Notes: generated from the sequence alone by a model not told the origin. A stretch of 64,000 bases of DNA from Streptococcus sanguinis (GCA_013378335.1 CP040556.1:1798001-1862000), one strand, 5' to 3'; shown: positions 19,899 through 29,552, numbered from the stretch's first letter. Numbers and translations: made by a program.

Positions 19899-19921
19899 CA
19901 AAAAACCAGCATCAGCTGGTC
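19899..19921 (-). terminator. Intrinsic terminator after the 19928 gene
   Basis: On the minus strand ACCAGCTGATGCTGGT forms a perfect short hairpin followed by TTTTTT, just after the stop. Confidence 0.85.
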
Positions 19922-19927
19922 ATAGAC

Positions 19928-20284
19928 TTATTCTACAATTCTAGCAGAGTAGAAAGGAAGAAGGAACATTAAAACAATATAAAGAATCAAGAGAATCGCA
20001 CGAAGTAATCCACCAAATAGAAAAGCAACTACTAAAGTTCCCAAACAAATAGAAAAATTAGTAAAATTTGTTTCAATCAGCAAGGTTTGCCCTGCTTTAA
20101 CTGTCACTGGCTTGGTTTTCATAGGAGCTGCTCCTACACGAACAACAGCTTCTTCTCCCTCAATAGGAAAAATAGCCTCGTCACCATTCTTAATTGCGCC
20201 AACTTTCTGATCATTGATAAAGATTGGAAACTTTCCAATAATCCCTACAAAACCTGTCCCGCGTTTCACTTTGATTTCCGACAT
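19928..20284 (-). CDS. Hypothetical small membrane protein with N-terminal beta domain
   Basis: A 118-residue protein. Residues 1-70 are beta-rich and soluble (GTGFVGIIGKFPIFINDQKV then GAIKNGDEAIFPI), resembling small carbohydrate-binding or immunoglobulin-like modules; residues 75-115 form one or two hydrophobic helices with a tail. Such proteins are widespread and uncharacterised in streptococci. It stands alone with its own terminator and a clear AAAGGAGTC ribosome site. Confidence 0.65.
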   Translation of the reverse strand: MSEIKVKRGTGFVGIIGKFPIFINDQKVGAIKNGDEAIFPIEGEEAVVRVGAAPMKTKPVTVKAGQTLLIETNFTNFSICLGTLVVAFLFGGLLRAILLILYIVLMFLLPFYSARIVE

Positions 20285-20419
20285 AAAAGACTCCTTTGTT
20301 TTTTAATTATTTTAACATAGAAAACTTGAGACTACAAATAGGGGAATTATAAAACAGCAAAATATCAATAGCATGCATATTACAAATTAACAATTCCATT
20401 CGTTAACTGATATTTATAA

Positions 20420-21607
20420 TCAATGCTCAGAAGAACTAGAGCTACTAGAATGGTTTTCATCATCAGATGATGAACTGTTTTTAAAGCCGCTAGAAGATGA
20501 TGACGAGCTTGTTGACGATGGTGTCGTTGCTTCTGTCACGTAAAGAGTGATTTTTTCATTAGACTTGAGGTCAATTGTCTGACCTGCCGCTGGTGACTGG
20601 GAAGTTACCAAGTCTGCCTGAGTCGAAGTGACCGAACGGTCAACAACTCGCTCAATTCGAGACGATGAAATTCCCATTTGAATCAAGTAAGAACGTGCAT
20701 TAGCGTAGGTGTACTGCATGCTGCCAAAGTCAGGCATGGCCACACTAGACACTTCTTTCGCTACTGTCAGCACAATCTGACGATTAGAAGTCAAATCATA
20801 AGTAGAACCAGCAGTCGGAGACTGGCGAATCACCTGACCAGTCTCGTACTCGTTCGACTCCTCCTCAACAATTTTAATCAATTTCCCAGAAATCTTATGA
20901 TTCGTTTTCAGATCCTCAACCACTGCTGATTTTGCTTGACCAACATAGTTCTCCATAGTAAATGTTTTTTGATTAGCTTCACTTGCAGCACTATTATTTT
21001 TTGTCTTGTCTATTTTTGAATCCTTCTTTGATGAAGAACTAGCATTAGAACTAATCGATGAAGTTTGATCACGTACACTCTTGCTACTTAATTTATTTGA
21101 CATCCAAGCAGTTAAGGCTATTACAAGAAATATAAGAAAAACACTTCCTATGATAACTCGCTTAATGAAACTTTTTCTGCGTTCTATTTTAACTGTTTGT
21201 TGCTTTTCTTTTTCAATTCTCTGAAGTTTTTGTTCATATTGTTTTAAGAATTGCTGTCTCTTCTCTTCTTCAATTTGTCTTATTCTTTCTTTATCTTCTA
21301 AATAATCATTATATTCCTGCTCAGCTTCGGCAATTAAAATTTGATACCGCTGTTGTTGACTAGTATCATTCGATTCAGCCCATCGCTTTTTTAATTCTAG
21401 AATTTTATCTTTGTATTCTTTTTCTTGCTCTCTGTCTGCTACTTCTATTATTCTCTTTTCTTCTAAACGTAAAAGTTCTTCATACTGAGCCTCTATTTTA
21501 CGATAATGTTCTTCTTTTGCTTTATTCCCTTCATCTATTAGTCGGTTATGCTCATCAATTTTACTATTTGATTCATCAATCAGTCTTTTCTTTTCCCAAT
21601 CTTCCAT
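20420..21607 (-). CDS. Coiled-coil membrane protein with two extracellular PASTA domains
   Basis: A 395-residue protein. Residues 1-145 are a highly charged cytoplasmic coiled coil, 149-170 one membrane helix, 171-215 a Ser/Asn-rich spacer, and about 217-360 two PASTA repeats (each with VIRQSPTAGSTYDL-like or VTSQSPAAGQTIDL cores). The C-terminal 35 residues are mostly serine. PASTA domains bind muropeptides or lipid II in Ser/Thr kinases and penicillin-binding proteins; no kinase or transpeptidase domain is present here. A scaffold or peptidoglycan sensor is the likely role. The GIY-YIG gene lies 24 bp upstream on the same strand. Confidence 0.82.
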   Translation of the reverse strand: MEDWEKKRLIDESNSKIDEHNRLIDEGNKAKEEHYRKIEAQYEELLRLEEKRIIEVADREQEKEYKDKILELKKRWAESNDTSQQQRYQILIAEAEQEYNDYLEDKERIRQIEEEKRQQFLKQYEQKLQRIEKEKQQTVKIERRKSFIKRVIIGSVFLIFLVIALTAWMSNKLSSKSVRDQTSSISSNASSSSKKDSKIDKTKNNSAASEANQKTFTMENYVGQAKSAVVEDLKTNHKISGKLIKIVEEESNEYETGQVIRQSPTAGSTYDLTSNRQIVLTVAKEVSSVAMPDFGSMQYTYANARSYLIQMGISSSRIERVVDRSVTSTQADLVTSQSPAAGQTIDLKSNEKITLYVTEATTPSSTSSSSSSSGFKNSSSSDDENHSSSSSSSEH

Positions 21608-21631
21608 ATTATCCCCCGTTTTATTTTTATC

Positions 21632-22537
21632 CTAATTCGCATTATAGCCAAATTCTCTTGACTGTAGCACCTTTTTCCAATACTTTTCACGATTAAGCGC
21701 TTTTTGTTTTCCCAATTCATTCTTAGAAAATATTTCTAAAATAGAATACTGAAAATGTTTTTTTATATAATCGATTCCTTTTTTATCCACAATCTCTTTC
21801 AATCTCTTATTGGGATATTTATTATCTTCCAGCTCTAATCTATCATATCCATCGTTCAAGTAAGCTGACCAACGTCCATAAACTCCATTTTCCCCATAAG
21901 CAGAGCCTACATAAAGTTTTCCTGTTTTTGTATCAGTAATAAGATAAACGCCATAAACAGTTGAAAGATGCTCTCTCCAAGTTCTATTATTCCAATGTGT
22001 CTTCAACTTTTCGTAAGTCATAGACAAATTTTCATAACCGGGAAAATCTATTGTTTTTTCAAAATAAGAACGATTCGCTATCTCAGCAACTTCAACAAAA
22101 TCAGTACGCCTACGGTCAACATAAAACCAAGATTGCCCTGTATTTGTATGGTCGACAACTAATTTTTCTATATATTTATCGTAATCTTCAATTCTTTCCG
22201 CTAGAGCATATTTCACATCACGGTTGCCATAAGCCACTTTCTTTACTTGACTATCTTTTTCCTTTATAAGATAAGCACCAACAAAAAGCCATTTATGATA
22301 TTCTACTTCAATAAACTGAAATTGAATATCGTCATTTCTATTTCTACTTTTCTTCTCGCTACCATCACTCAAAATCCAAGGCAGAAAATCATCAGATTGA
22401 TTAATATAATCTACTACAAAATTATAATCTCCCCAATTTTTATTAAAGCGTAGCTTTATCCGACGCCCTTTAAACTCTGGTCTAGCCAACAAGTCATCAA
22501 ATTGAAAGATATCCTTCAACAAAATTTTTCCTTCCAT
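21632..22537 (-). CDS. GIY-YIG nuclease-family protein with novel N-terminal domain
   Basis: A 301-residue protein. The C-terminal part (about 190-301) is a GIY-YIG-type fold: YGVYLITDTKTGKLYVGSAY, an Arg in GRWSAYL, and a late Glu (ALNREKYW). The first ~185 residues are not a domain I can name. Such proteins occur in solitary form across Firmicutes, sometimes near restriction or mobile genes. It is AT-rich compared with neighbours and adjoins the PASTA gene. Nuclease activity is likely from the motif, but its target is unknown. Confidence 0.78.
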   Translation of the reverse strand: MEGKILLKDIFQFDDLLARPEFKGRRIKLRFNKNWGDYNFVVDYINQSDDFLPWILSDGSEKKSRNRNDDIQFQFIEVEYHKWLFVGAYLIKEKDSQVKKVAYGNRDVKYALAERIEDYDKYIEKLVVDHTNTGQSWFYVDRRRTDFVEVAEIANRSYFEKTIDFPGYENLSMTYEKLKTHWNNRTWREHLSTVYGVYLITDTKTGKLYVGSAYGENGVYGRWSAYLNDGYDRLELEDNKYPNKRLKEIVDKKGIDYIKKHFQYSILEIFSKNELGKQKALNREKYWKKVLQSREFGYNAN

Positions 22538-22647
22538 AATCTACCTCCCTTAAAAACAATTTTATTTGTGTTTCCTCCTTAATTATAATCCAAAGTTGTC
22601 ACTTGGTCAACGTTTTATACAGTTGATTTTTTTAGATTTCTCCACAA

Positions 22648-22674
22648 CAAAAACCAGCCTCTTGACTGGTTTTC
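22648..22674 (-). terminator. Intrinsic terminator of the gatCAB operon
   Basis: On the minus strand AAAACCAGTC-AAGA-GGCTGGTTTT forms a stem closing in TTTTTG about 10 bp after the gatB stop. Confidence 0.85.
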
Positions 22675-22683
22675 TACTTATTT

Positions 22684-24116
22684 CTACAATTTCTCCAACT
22701 CTTCATTGAGCAGTTTTTGTGCTACTTGTGGGTTGGCTTGACCCTTAGTGGCCTTCATAAGCTGACCAATTAGTGACTTGGCCGCATTCTTATTGCCCCC
22801 TTATAGTCATTGATCGCTTTTTCGTTGTTGGCAAATACTTCTTGGATAATTGGCAGAAGTTGGGCAGGGTCTGAGATTTGAATCAGACCTGCTTTCTGCA
22901 CATATTCCTTGGCAGAACCACCATTTTTAGCTAGATGGACAAAGACCTTCTTAGCAATCTTAGAGGAAATCGTTCCGTCTGCAATCAGAGCAATCATCTC
23001 AGTCAGGTTCTCAGGTGTCAGCTCAATCTCAGAGATGGTCTTTCCTTCGGCATTGAGATATTGAGCCACTTCTCCTTGGAGCCAGTTAGAGACAGCCTTA
23101 GCGTCACCGCCTGCTGCAAGAGCTGCTTCAAAGAAGTCTGACACAGCCTTCGTCGCTGTCAGCTGCTTGGCATCGTAGTCAGACAGACCGTAGTCGCCCA
23201 CATACTTGGCACGGCGTTCTTTTGGAAAGGCTGGCAAGCTGCTGCGAACTTGCTCAATCCAAGTATCTTCAATCTCAAAGATTGGCAGATCAGGCTCTGG
23301 GAAGTAACGGTAGTCCGCTGAACCTTCCTTAACCCGCATGAGCAGGGTTTCGCCAGTCGCTTCATCATAACGACGGGTTTCCTGACGGATTTGACCACCG
23401 CTACGTAGGATTTCTGCTTGGCGTTTTTCCTCAAATGCCAGACCCTTACGGACAAAGTTGAAGGAGTTAAGGTTTTTCAGCTCAGTCTTAGTACCAAACT
23501 CTTCCTGTCCGTAAGGACGGATGGAAATATTGGCATCGACCCGCATGGAGCCCTCTTCCATCTTGACATCCGAAATACCCGTGTACTGGATGATTTCCTT
23601 GAGAGCAGTCAGATAGGCATAAGCTTCTTCTGGACTGCGCATATCTGCTTCCGATACAATCTCAATCAATGGCACCCCTTGGCGGTTGAGATCCACATAA
23701 GAGTAGCCATCGCTGCCGTGGGTATTCTTTCCGGCATCTTCTTCCAAGTGGGCCCGCTCGATACGGATTTTCTTGGTCGTGCCATCTTCTAGCTCAATCT
23801 CAATCCAGCCATTGTAGCCAATCGGCTCATCAAACTGAGAAATTTGATAGGCTTTGGGATTGTCCGGATAGAAGTAATTCTTGCGGTCAAAGTGCATCTT
23901 CTGGTGAATATCCATGTTCAAAGCCAGAGCAGCTTTGATACCATAGTCAATAACACCTTTATTCATAACAGGCAGCACACCTGGGAAGGACCAATCGATG
24001 ATATTGGTGTTGGCATTTGGATCTTCACCAAAGTGAGCTGGAGCCGGTGAGAAAATTTTTGAATTGGTCTTCAATTCAACATGGACTTCCAGTCCGATAA
24101 CTGTTTCAAAGTTCAT
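22684..24116 (-). CDS. gatB: Asp-tRNA(Asn)/Glu-tRNA(Gln) amidotransferase subunit B, one-base frameshift near the 3' end
   Basis: GatB is the tRNA-binding and kinase subunit of the amidotransferase. The N-terminal part is complete ([20 protein letters not shown], then [12 protein letters not shown]). Reading breaks at 22796-22800 in a G run, after INDYKG; adding one G restores [20 protein letters not shown] to a normal C-terminal end at 22684-22686, the YqeY-like tail domain. With the added base the length is 477 residues, as usual. The break is probably a sequencing error, since loss of the tail would be harmful. gatA lies directly upstream, overlapping by one base. Confidence 0.9.
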
Positions 24117-25582
24117 TATTTTTCACCTCCAAAGATAACTGGCTGCTGTTTGTGGTAGTCAGTCGTCGCTTCAAATGCTGCGGCTGCCTGATAGATGGTC
24201 GCTTCATCAAAGTGGTTACCGATCAGCTGCAAGCCGACTGGAAGACCATCTGCAAAGCCAGCTGGGATTGAAATGCCCGGCAGACCAGCCAGATTAACTG
24301 GAATGGTCAAAAGGTCAGCCAGATACATGGCCACTGGATCCTGGTTTTGACTGCCTAAGTCATAAGCAACAGTCGGTGCAGTTGGACCTAAGATCAAATC
24401 ATATTTTTCAAAAACCTTAGCAAAATCTTGCATAATCAGAGTCCGAACCTGACCAGCTTTCTTGAAGTAAGCATCATAGTAACCAGATGACAGACTGAAA
24501 GTTCCAAGCATGATGCGGCGTTTCACTTCTTCACCAAAGCCTTCGCTGCGAGATTTGACATAGACATCTTCTAGATTTTCAATTCCTTCTGCACGGTAGC
24601 CATAGCGAATACCATCAAAACGCTGCAGGTTAGAGCTAGCTTCAGAAGAAGCAATGATATAGTAAACAGCCACGCCGTACTTGCTGTGAGGCAGACTAAC
24701 TTCTTCAACGATAGCTCCTAGACTTTCCAAGTGCTTCGCTGCTGCCAGAATCGTTTCCTTGACCTTGCTGTCAATTCCCTCACCCATGTATTCCTTAGGC
24801 AGGGCAATCTTCATGCCCTTGATGTCTTGGCCAATCTTGCTGGTAAAGTCTGGCACTGCCTCTTGTGATGATGTAGAATCCTTAGGATCATTACCAGAAA
24901 TAACATTCAGAAGCTGTGCATTTTCCTTAACCGTTTGAGAGAAAGGCCCAATCTGGTCTAAAGAAGATCCAAAAGCAATGAGACCAAAACGAGAAACCCG
25001 TCCGTAGGTTGGCTTGAGGCCGACTACACCGTTAAAGGAAGCCGGCTGACGAATAGAACCACCCGTATCTGACCCCAGTGACAGACGAACCTGACCAGAG
25101 GCAACAGCTGTCGCTGATCCACCAGATGATCCACCTGGAACCTTGCTGCTGTCCCAAGCATTCTTAGTCGTCTTAAAGTAAGAGTTTTCACTGGATCCAC
25201 CCATGGCAAACTCGTCCATGTTGGTCTTCCCGACGATAATCATGTCCTCACCATAAAGCTTCTCCACGCTGGTCGCATCGAAAATAGGCTTGTAGTTGTA
25301 GAGGATTTTAGAGGCAGCTGTCGTCAAGATTCCCTTGGTTGAGATATTGTCCTTAACCGCCAGCGGAATCCCACTCATAAGATTATCGGCGTCAATGCCC
25401 TTAGCATCCAGAGCCGCGGCCTGAGCCAAAGCTTCCTCTTCACTGACAGTAATGAAGCTGTCCACAGCTCCTTCACGTTCTTTGATGTCTGCCAAAGTTG
25501 CCTGAGTTAACTCTACCGCAGAAATTTCTTTCTTGACCAGCAAGTCGTGCAGTTCTTCAATGGTCTTGTGATTAAAAGTCAT
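24116..25582 (-). CDS. gatA: Asp-tRNA(Asn)/Glu-tRNA(Gln) amidotransferase subunit A
   Basis: A 488-residue amidase-signature enzyme. The Ser-cisSer-Lys triad residues lie in [23 protein letters not shown] and [14 protein letters not shown]. GatA frees ammonia from glutamine and passes it to GatB. It overlaps gatC at its start and gatB at its stop by one base each, so the three subunits are translationally coupled. Length is normal. Confidence 0.95.
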   Translation of the reverse strand: MTFNHKTIEELHDLLVKKEISAVELTQATLADIKEREGAVDSFITVSEEEALAQAAALDAKGIDADNLMSGIPLAVKDNISTKGILTTAASKILYNYKPIFDATSVEKLYGEDMIIVGKTNMDEFAMGGSSENSYFKTTKNAWDSSKVPGGSSGGSATAVASGQVRLSLGSDTGGSIRQPASFNGVVGLKPTYGRVSRFGLIAFGSSLDQIGPFSQTVKENAQLLNVISGNDPKDSTSSQEAVPDFTSKIGQDIKGMKIALPKEYMGEGIDSKVKETILAAAKHLESLGAIVEEVSLPHSKYGVAVYYIIASSEASSNLQRFDGIRYGYRAEGIENLEDVYVKSRSEGFGEEVKRRIMLGTFSLSSGYYDAYFKKAGQVRTLIMQDFAKVFEKYDLILGPTAPTVAYDLGSQNQDPVAMYLADLLTIPVNLAGLPGISIPAGFADGLPVGLQLIGNHFDEATIYQAAAAFEATTDYHKQQPVIFGGEK

Positions 25583-25884
25583 TAGGCATCTCCTCCGTCA
25601 TCTAGGATGGCAGGCACTTTGATGTAGCCCCGCTCTTTTTCAGGTACATTTTGGAAAAGCTCTTCCCGGCTCCAGCCTGGCTGAGCCACATCTTTTCGCA
25701 TATAGTTGATATTGGCAGCTACATTAGAAGTGAAAGGCACACCCTCCGTGTCCACTTCATTGAGCAATTCGACCATGTCGACAATCTTGGTTAAGGTCGT
25801 CGCAAACTCAGCAGTTTCTTCTGGTGAGAAAGCCAGTTTTGACAGCTTAGCTACGTGACTTACTTCTTCTTGAGTAATCTTCAT
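25582..25884 (-). CDS. gatC: Asp-tRNA(Asn)/Glu-tRNA(Gln) amidotransferase subunit C
   Basis: A 100-residue protein opening [20 protein letters not shown] with the later NVLREDV-like [20 protein letters not shown], the normal GatC pattern. GatC wraps around GatA and GatB and stabilises the complex. The ribosome site is GAAAGGAATCAGAG. It lies 203 bp downstream of aspS, with a large imperfect hairpin between them. Confidence 0.93.
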   Translation of the reverse strand: MKITQEEVSHVAKLSKLAFSPEETAEFATTLTKIVDMVELLNEVDTEGVPFTSNVAANINYMRKDVAQPGWSREELFQNVPEKERGYIKVPAILDDGGDA

Positions 25885-25907
25885 CTCTGATTCCTTTCAT
25901 AAGATAT

Positions 25908-25972
25908 GTGAGCTTTAGCGACTGGAAATAAGAATTTCTAGATGACATCTTTATTTCCAAGCTTCAGCTCAC
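25908..25972 (-). promoter_or_regulatory. Long imperfect hairpin between aspS and gatC
   Basis: GTGAGCT ... AGCTCAC at the ends and GGAAATAA ... TTATTTCC inside form a ~65-base imperfect stem directly before gatC. There is no T run, so it is not a simple terminator. It may stabilise or process the mRNA, or be the relic of a small repeat element. Confidence 0.5.
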
Positions 25973-26087
25973 CTTTACTTTGACAAGCCAGGGACGCTGA
26001 TTTATTTGCCATCCACTAGCTCTTTTCTTCAGCTTCTTCCTGCCATTCTTCAGGAATTCGCATCATTTCATTTTACCATATTTCAGG

Positions 26088-27824
26088 CTAATTCTTCAAT
26101 TCCAAATGCAGTTCTTTGAGCTGTCTTTGGTCCACCAAACTTGGGCTTTCCAGCATAGGATCAAAGCCAGTACCATTTTTCGGAAAAGCGATGACTTGGC
26201 GGATATTTTCTTCCCCAGCTAAAATCATAACCAAGCGATCTAAGCCTAGAGCCAAGCCGCCGTGCGGTGGGAAGCCGTATTCTAAGGCTTCTAGGAAGAA
26301 ACCAAAGTCCCGCTCATAATCTTCTCGGCTCATGCCCAACAGTTCAAACATCGCTTCCTGAGCCTTCCGATCATGAATCCGCAGACTCCCTCCGCCAATC
26401 TCATAGCCGTTTAAGACGATGTCGTAAGCGTGGCTGCGGAATTGGTCTGGCTCTTGTCCATCTTCAAAGATTCCCTGTGTGAAAGGATGGTGCATGGCTT
26501 GATAGCGGTTTTGGTCTTCATTCCATTCCAGCAGCGGCCAATCCACAACCCAAAGGAAATGAAGCAGACTCGGGTCAATCAAATCCAAAGCTTTTGCGAC
26601 TTCTATACGCAAATGTCCCAAAGCTTCCTGAGCCCGGCGCTTCTTAGCCATGACTAGCAGGATGAGGTCTCCATCCTTGGCCTCAAAACGTACCTGCAAA
26701 TCCTGACTTTCAGCCTCAAAGGTACTAGCCAAATCACCAACTAACTGGCCATTTTCAACCTTTAGACTGGCAAAACGACTGCAGCCAAATTCCTTCATTT
26801 CCTGATAGTAGTGACTCAGCTGTTTCTTGCTAAAAGCACTAGCCGCATCTGGCACACAGATTCCCATCACTTCCTCTTGGTTATCCAGAGCTTTCTTGAT
26901 GAGAAGCGAATCATTGGACTGACACAAATCTGTCAAACTCTTTAGCTCTAAACCAAAGCGAGTGTCTGGCTTATCAGAACCAAATCGACTCATAGCCTCT
27001 TCATAGCTGATAGTCGGAAAAGCTTCCGTCAGCTCTAAACCATGAGTTTTCTTGACAACAGCCTTGAGCATAGCTTCAACCAGATCTCGGATTTCTTCCT
27101 CGCTGGCAAAACTCAGCTCTAAGTCCACCTGGGTAAACTCTGGCTGACGATCGCCTCGCAAGTCTTCGTCACGGAAACAACGAACAATCTGATAATAGCG
27201 CTCAAGGCCAGCTCCCATAAGCAACTGCTTGAGCATCTGTGGGCTCTGCGGCAAGGCGTAGAACTGATTTTTAAAGACCCGACTAGGCACCAGAAAATCC
27301 CTAGCCCCTTCAGGTGTCGACTTGGTCAGATATGGCGTCTCCACTTCCAAAAAGTCCAAACCGTTTAAATATTCCCGAATGGTTGAGGTGATCTGGTGAC
27401 GTAGTTTGAGGTTATGTGTCATCTTCTCACGGCGCAAGTCTAGATAGCGATATTTCTGACGCAGGTCTTCTCCTGTATGGGCATGCTGATCCAGCTCAAA
27501 AGGCAGGGCCTTGCTGCTAGCAATAAGCTCAATCTTTTCAGCCCTCAACTCAACTTGACCGGACTTAATAGCCTTGTTGACAAAGCGTTCTTCTCGCTGA
27601 ACTACTTGCCCTGTCACTGCAATGACATCCTCTTTGCCAATGTCTTCCAGTTTAGCAAAATCTTCAATCTCACCGCCGACGAAGACCTGAAGCAAGCCTT
27701 CGCGGTCCCGCAATTCAATAAAGGCCAGCTTACCATGATTGCGGATATTTGCCACCCAACCTTGTGCTGTCATAATCTGTCCGACCTGCTCTAAACCATA
27801 GTTTCCGATAAAAATTTCTTTCAT
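26088..27824 (-). CDS. aspS: Aspartyl-tRNA synthetase, divergent second type (likely non-discriminating)
   Basis: A 578-residue class II synthetase. It has the N-terminal OB-fold anticodon domain (QGWVANIRNHGKLAFIELRD), motif 2 DRQPEFTQVDLELSF, a bacterial GAD insertion at about 290-400 and motif 3 GGLALGLDRLVMILAG. It is clearly different from the usual streptococcal AspRS as I recall it, notably at His30, where discriminating enzymes have Leu; His at this place goes with relaxed tRNA specificity in Pseudomonas AspRS. It lies upstream of gatCAB behind a T-box, fitting Asp-tRNA(Asn) synthesis followed by amidation. The specificity call is inference. Confidence 0.9.
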   Translation of the reverse strand: MKEIFIGNYGLEQVGQIMTAQGWVANIRNHGKLAFIELRDREGLLQVFVGGEIEDFAKLEDIGKEDVIAVTGQVVQREERFVNKAIKSGQVELRAEKIELIASSKALPFELDQHAHTGEDLRQKYRYLDLRREKMTHNLKLRHQITSTIREYLNGLDFLEVETPYLTKSTPEGARDFLVPSRVFKNQFYALPQSPQMLKQLLMGAGLERYYQIVRCFRDEDLRGDRQPEFTQVDLELSFASEEEIRDLVEAMLKAVVKKTHGLELTEAFPTISYEEAMSRFGSDKPDTRFGLELKSLTDLCQSNDSLLIKKALDNQEEVMGICVPDAASAFSKKQLSHYYQEMKEFGCSRFASLKVENGQLVGDLASTFEAESQDLQVRFEAKDGDLILLVMAKKRRAQEALGHLRIEVAKALDLIDPSLLHFLWVVDWPLLEWNEDQNRYQAMHHPFTQGIFEDGQEPDQFRSHAYDIVLNGYEIGGGSLRIHDRKAQEAMFELLGMSREDYERDFGFFLEALEYGFPPHGGLALGLDRLVMILAGEENIRQVIAFPKNGTGFDPMLESPSLVDQRQLKELHLELKN

Positions 27825-27914
27825 GTTCTTTCCCTCTCAAATCAATTTGTAGCTCCGCCCTGTTGTTCAGGATATTAGCAACATTCCCTCATCGTCTTCA
27901 CCTGACCTACCGCA

Positions 27915-28135
27915 AAATAAAAAGCTTCCGTCTCTAAAACAGACGAAAGCCGTGGTACCACTGTTATTCGCTGCCCTAAAAGGCAGCCTCTGAGCTCGTA
28001 ACGTGAGCGACGTTTGTGCTTGATCACACAAAAGATTACGAAACATGTTCTTCGGTTTTTGCTTTCTTGGTGCTGGTCTCAGCTATCAGCACTCTCTGTA
28101 CAAGTCAGCAAGCCTACTCTGTTTCTCATTTACTC
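27915..28135 (-). promoter_or_regulatory. T-box riboswitch leader of aspS
   Basis: On the minus strand the T-box core reads AACAGTGGTACCACGGC and is followed by a terminator, CTTTCGTCTG-TTTTAGA-GACGGAAG plus TTTTT. Upstream, a stem I with an AG bulge (CAGAGAGTGC) and a GCTG-containing loop closed by GTGCTG/CAGCAC is visible. The 3' side of stem I contains AAC twice and neither GAC nor GAU, so an asparagine specifier is likelier than aspartate. T-boxes bind uncharged tRNA and prevent termination. Confidence 0.88.
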
Positions 28136-28693
28136 TTAAATTGTATCTATTATAGTCGAACCCAGAACATTTTGCAAGTGGTTTAAGGCAAATTTGTGAT
28201 TTTCCTCTGACAGAGAAGCCACTGCGGGCTCTACCACCTGAATCTGATAACCAAGATTATAGGCATCAATCGCTGTATGCAAGACGCAAATATCCGTCAA
28301 GACTCCTGTCAAAATGACCGTATCTACCTTTCTTTCCCGCAGACGGATATCTAAATCCGTGCCGGAAAAAGCAGAATAATGACGCTTATCCATCCAAAAT
28401 ACCCGCGAGTCTGCTTGATGATTCTCATAAAAATCAGCCAAAGGGCCATAAAGATTGCGACCGCTAGTCCCTTTGATATTATGAGGCGGAAACAGCTTGC
28501 TTTCAGGGTGAAAGGCATCATTCTCATCATGGGCATCAATAGCAAAGAAGATATAATCTCCTCGGTCAAAAGCTGCCTCCGTCACTTGAGCAATGGCTTC
28601 AGAAATTGCCTGAGCTGGCGCTCCTGCTGTCAACTTGCCCTCATCTGCGACAAAATCAACTGTATAATCAATGGAAATCAGTGCTTTTGGCAT
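28136..28693 (-). CDS. Isochorismatase-family hydrolase, probable nicotinamidase
   Basis: A 185-residue cysteine hydrolase. Catalytic Asp lies in SIDYTVDFV, the Lys in MDKRHYSAFSGTDLD, and the Cys in LTGVLTDICVLHTAIDAYNLGY. A metal-binding set (Asp-His) is suggested by FFAIDAHDENDAFHPESKLF. These features fit PncA-like nicotinamidases, converting nicotinamide to nicotinate for NAD salvage. The ATG overlaps the codY stop by one base, so the two are translated together, as in pneumococcus. Confidence 0.88.
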   Translation of the reverse strand: MPKALISIDYTVDFVADEGKLTAGAPAQAISEAIAQVTEAAFDRGDYIFFAIDAHDENDAFHPESKLFPPHNIKGTSGRNLYGPLADFYENHQADSRVFWMDKRHYSAFSGTDLDIRLRERKVDTVILTGVLTDICVLHTAIDAYNLGYQIQVVEPAVASLSEENHKFALNHLQNVLGSTIIDTI

Positions 28694-29481
28694 TAGTAGT
28701 CCCTCTTTTTAATTTCATCAAAGACATCCGGAATCAGCACTTTCAGATAAGTTCCTTTCATCCCCAGCGAACGGCTTTCAATAATCCCAGCACTTTCCAG
28801 CTTACGCAAGGCATTGACAATCACTGAACGGGTAATCCCAATGCGATCAGCGATGACAGACGCTGTCAGCTGGCCTTCATTGCCATTGAGCTCGCCCAAA
28901 ATAGCTGAAACAGCCCTCAGTTCTGAGTAAGACAGGGTATTGACTGCCATGGTCACTGCTGTCCGGCGGCGGATATTTTTCTCATCCTCTTCCCTCTGGA
29001 AGTTAAGCAGCTGGATACCAACCACTGTGCTGGCAATCTCAATCAAAATCAGATCATCGTCCGCAAATTCCTTGTCATTCCGCCAGATAATCAGTGAGCC
29101 CAGACGAATCCCTGACACATGAATGGGTGCAATGGTAGTCAGCCCGTCCGGAAACTCATCCTTGGTCTCCACTGGGAAAATCGTCAAATCATGTGCAACT
29201 GGGAGATTAGCCTCTGTTTCATAGACCAGATTGGCTTCGTGAACGTATTCCTCTGGGAAATTCTTATCCTGGAAAAAAGCTTCCACACGGTCATTATTGG
29301 TCTTATAGCGCATGAAATAGCCTAGAAGACGGCCCTTGCTGTTGATAATGCAGGCATTGCAGTGGATAATATCAGCCAACTGACGCGTAATAGCATTGTA
29401 GGGCAGTTCTTCCTGCATCTGCTCCTCCGAGCGCTTCAAAATAGACGTAATTTTTCGTGTTTTTTCTAGTAAATTGGCCAT
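28693..29481 (-). CDS. codY: Global nutritional repressor CodY
   Basis: A 262-residue protein with the GAF-type branched-chain amino acid sensor at residues 1-150 ([26 protein letters not shown]-like region) and a C-terminal winged helix ([20 protein letters not shown]). CodY represses amino-acid uptake and biosynthesis genes when isoleucine and GTP are plentiful. Length and both domains are normal. A CodY-box-like site lies 57 bp upstream of the start, suggesting self-control. Confidence 0.96.
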   Translation of the reverse strand: MANLLEKTRKITSILKRSEEQMQEELPYNAITRQLADIIHCNACIINSKGRLLGYFMRYKTNNDRVEAFFQDKNFPEEYVHEANLVYETEANLPVAHDLTIFPVETKDEFPDGLTTIAPIHVSGIRLGSLIIWRNDKEFADDDLILIEIASTVVGIQLLNFQREEDEKNIRRRTAVTMAVNTLSYSELRAVSAILGELNGNEGQLTASVIADRIGITRSVIVNALRKLESAGIIESRSLGMKGTYLKVLIPDVFDEIKKRDY

Positions 29482-29537
29482 GTTTTTACCTCATATTTAT
29501 TAGCTTAATTGTAACATAAAAGCAGTGAAATTTCAAT

Positions 29538-29552
29538 AATTATCTGAAAATT
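29538..29552. promoter_or_regulatory. Candidate CodY box upstream of codY
   Basis: AATTATCTGAAAATT matches the palindromic CodY consensus AATTTTCWGAAAATT with one mismatch. It sits in the presumed promoter region of codY, where autorepression is known in lactic acid bacteria. Confidence 0.6.

Noticed and set aside
26016..26066. A 16-codon ORF (MMRIPEEWQEEAEEKS) between aspS and gatC
   Set aside because: No ribosome site and no partner; composition looks gene-like but it is too short to support.
28018..28135. The aspS leader considered as an ordinary attenuator with leader peptide
   Set aside because: The T-box core and stem I features are present, and no leader peptide rich in one amino acid is seen.
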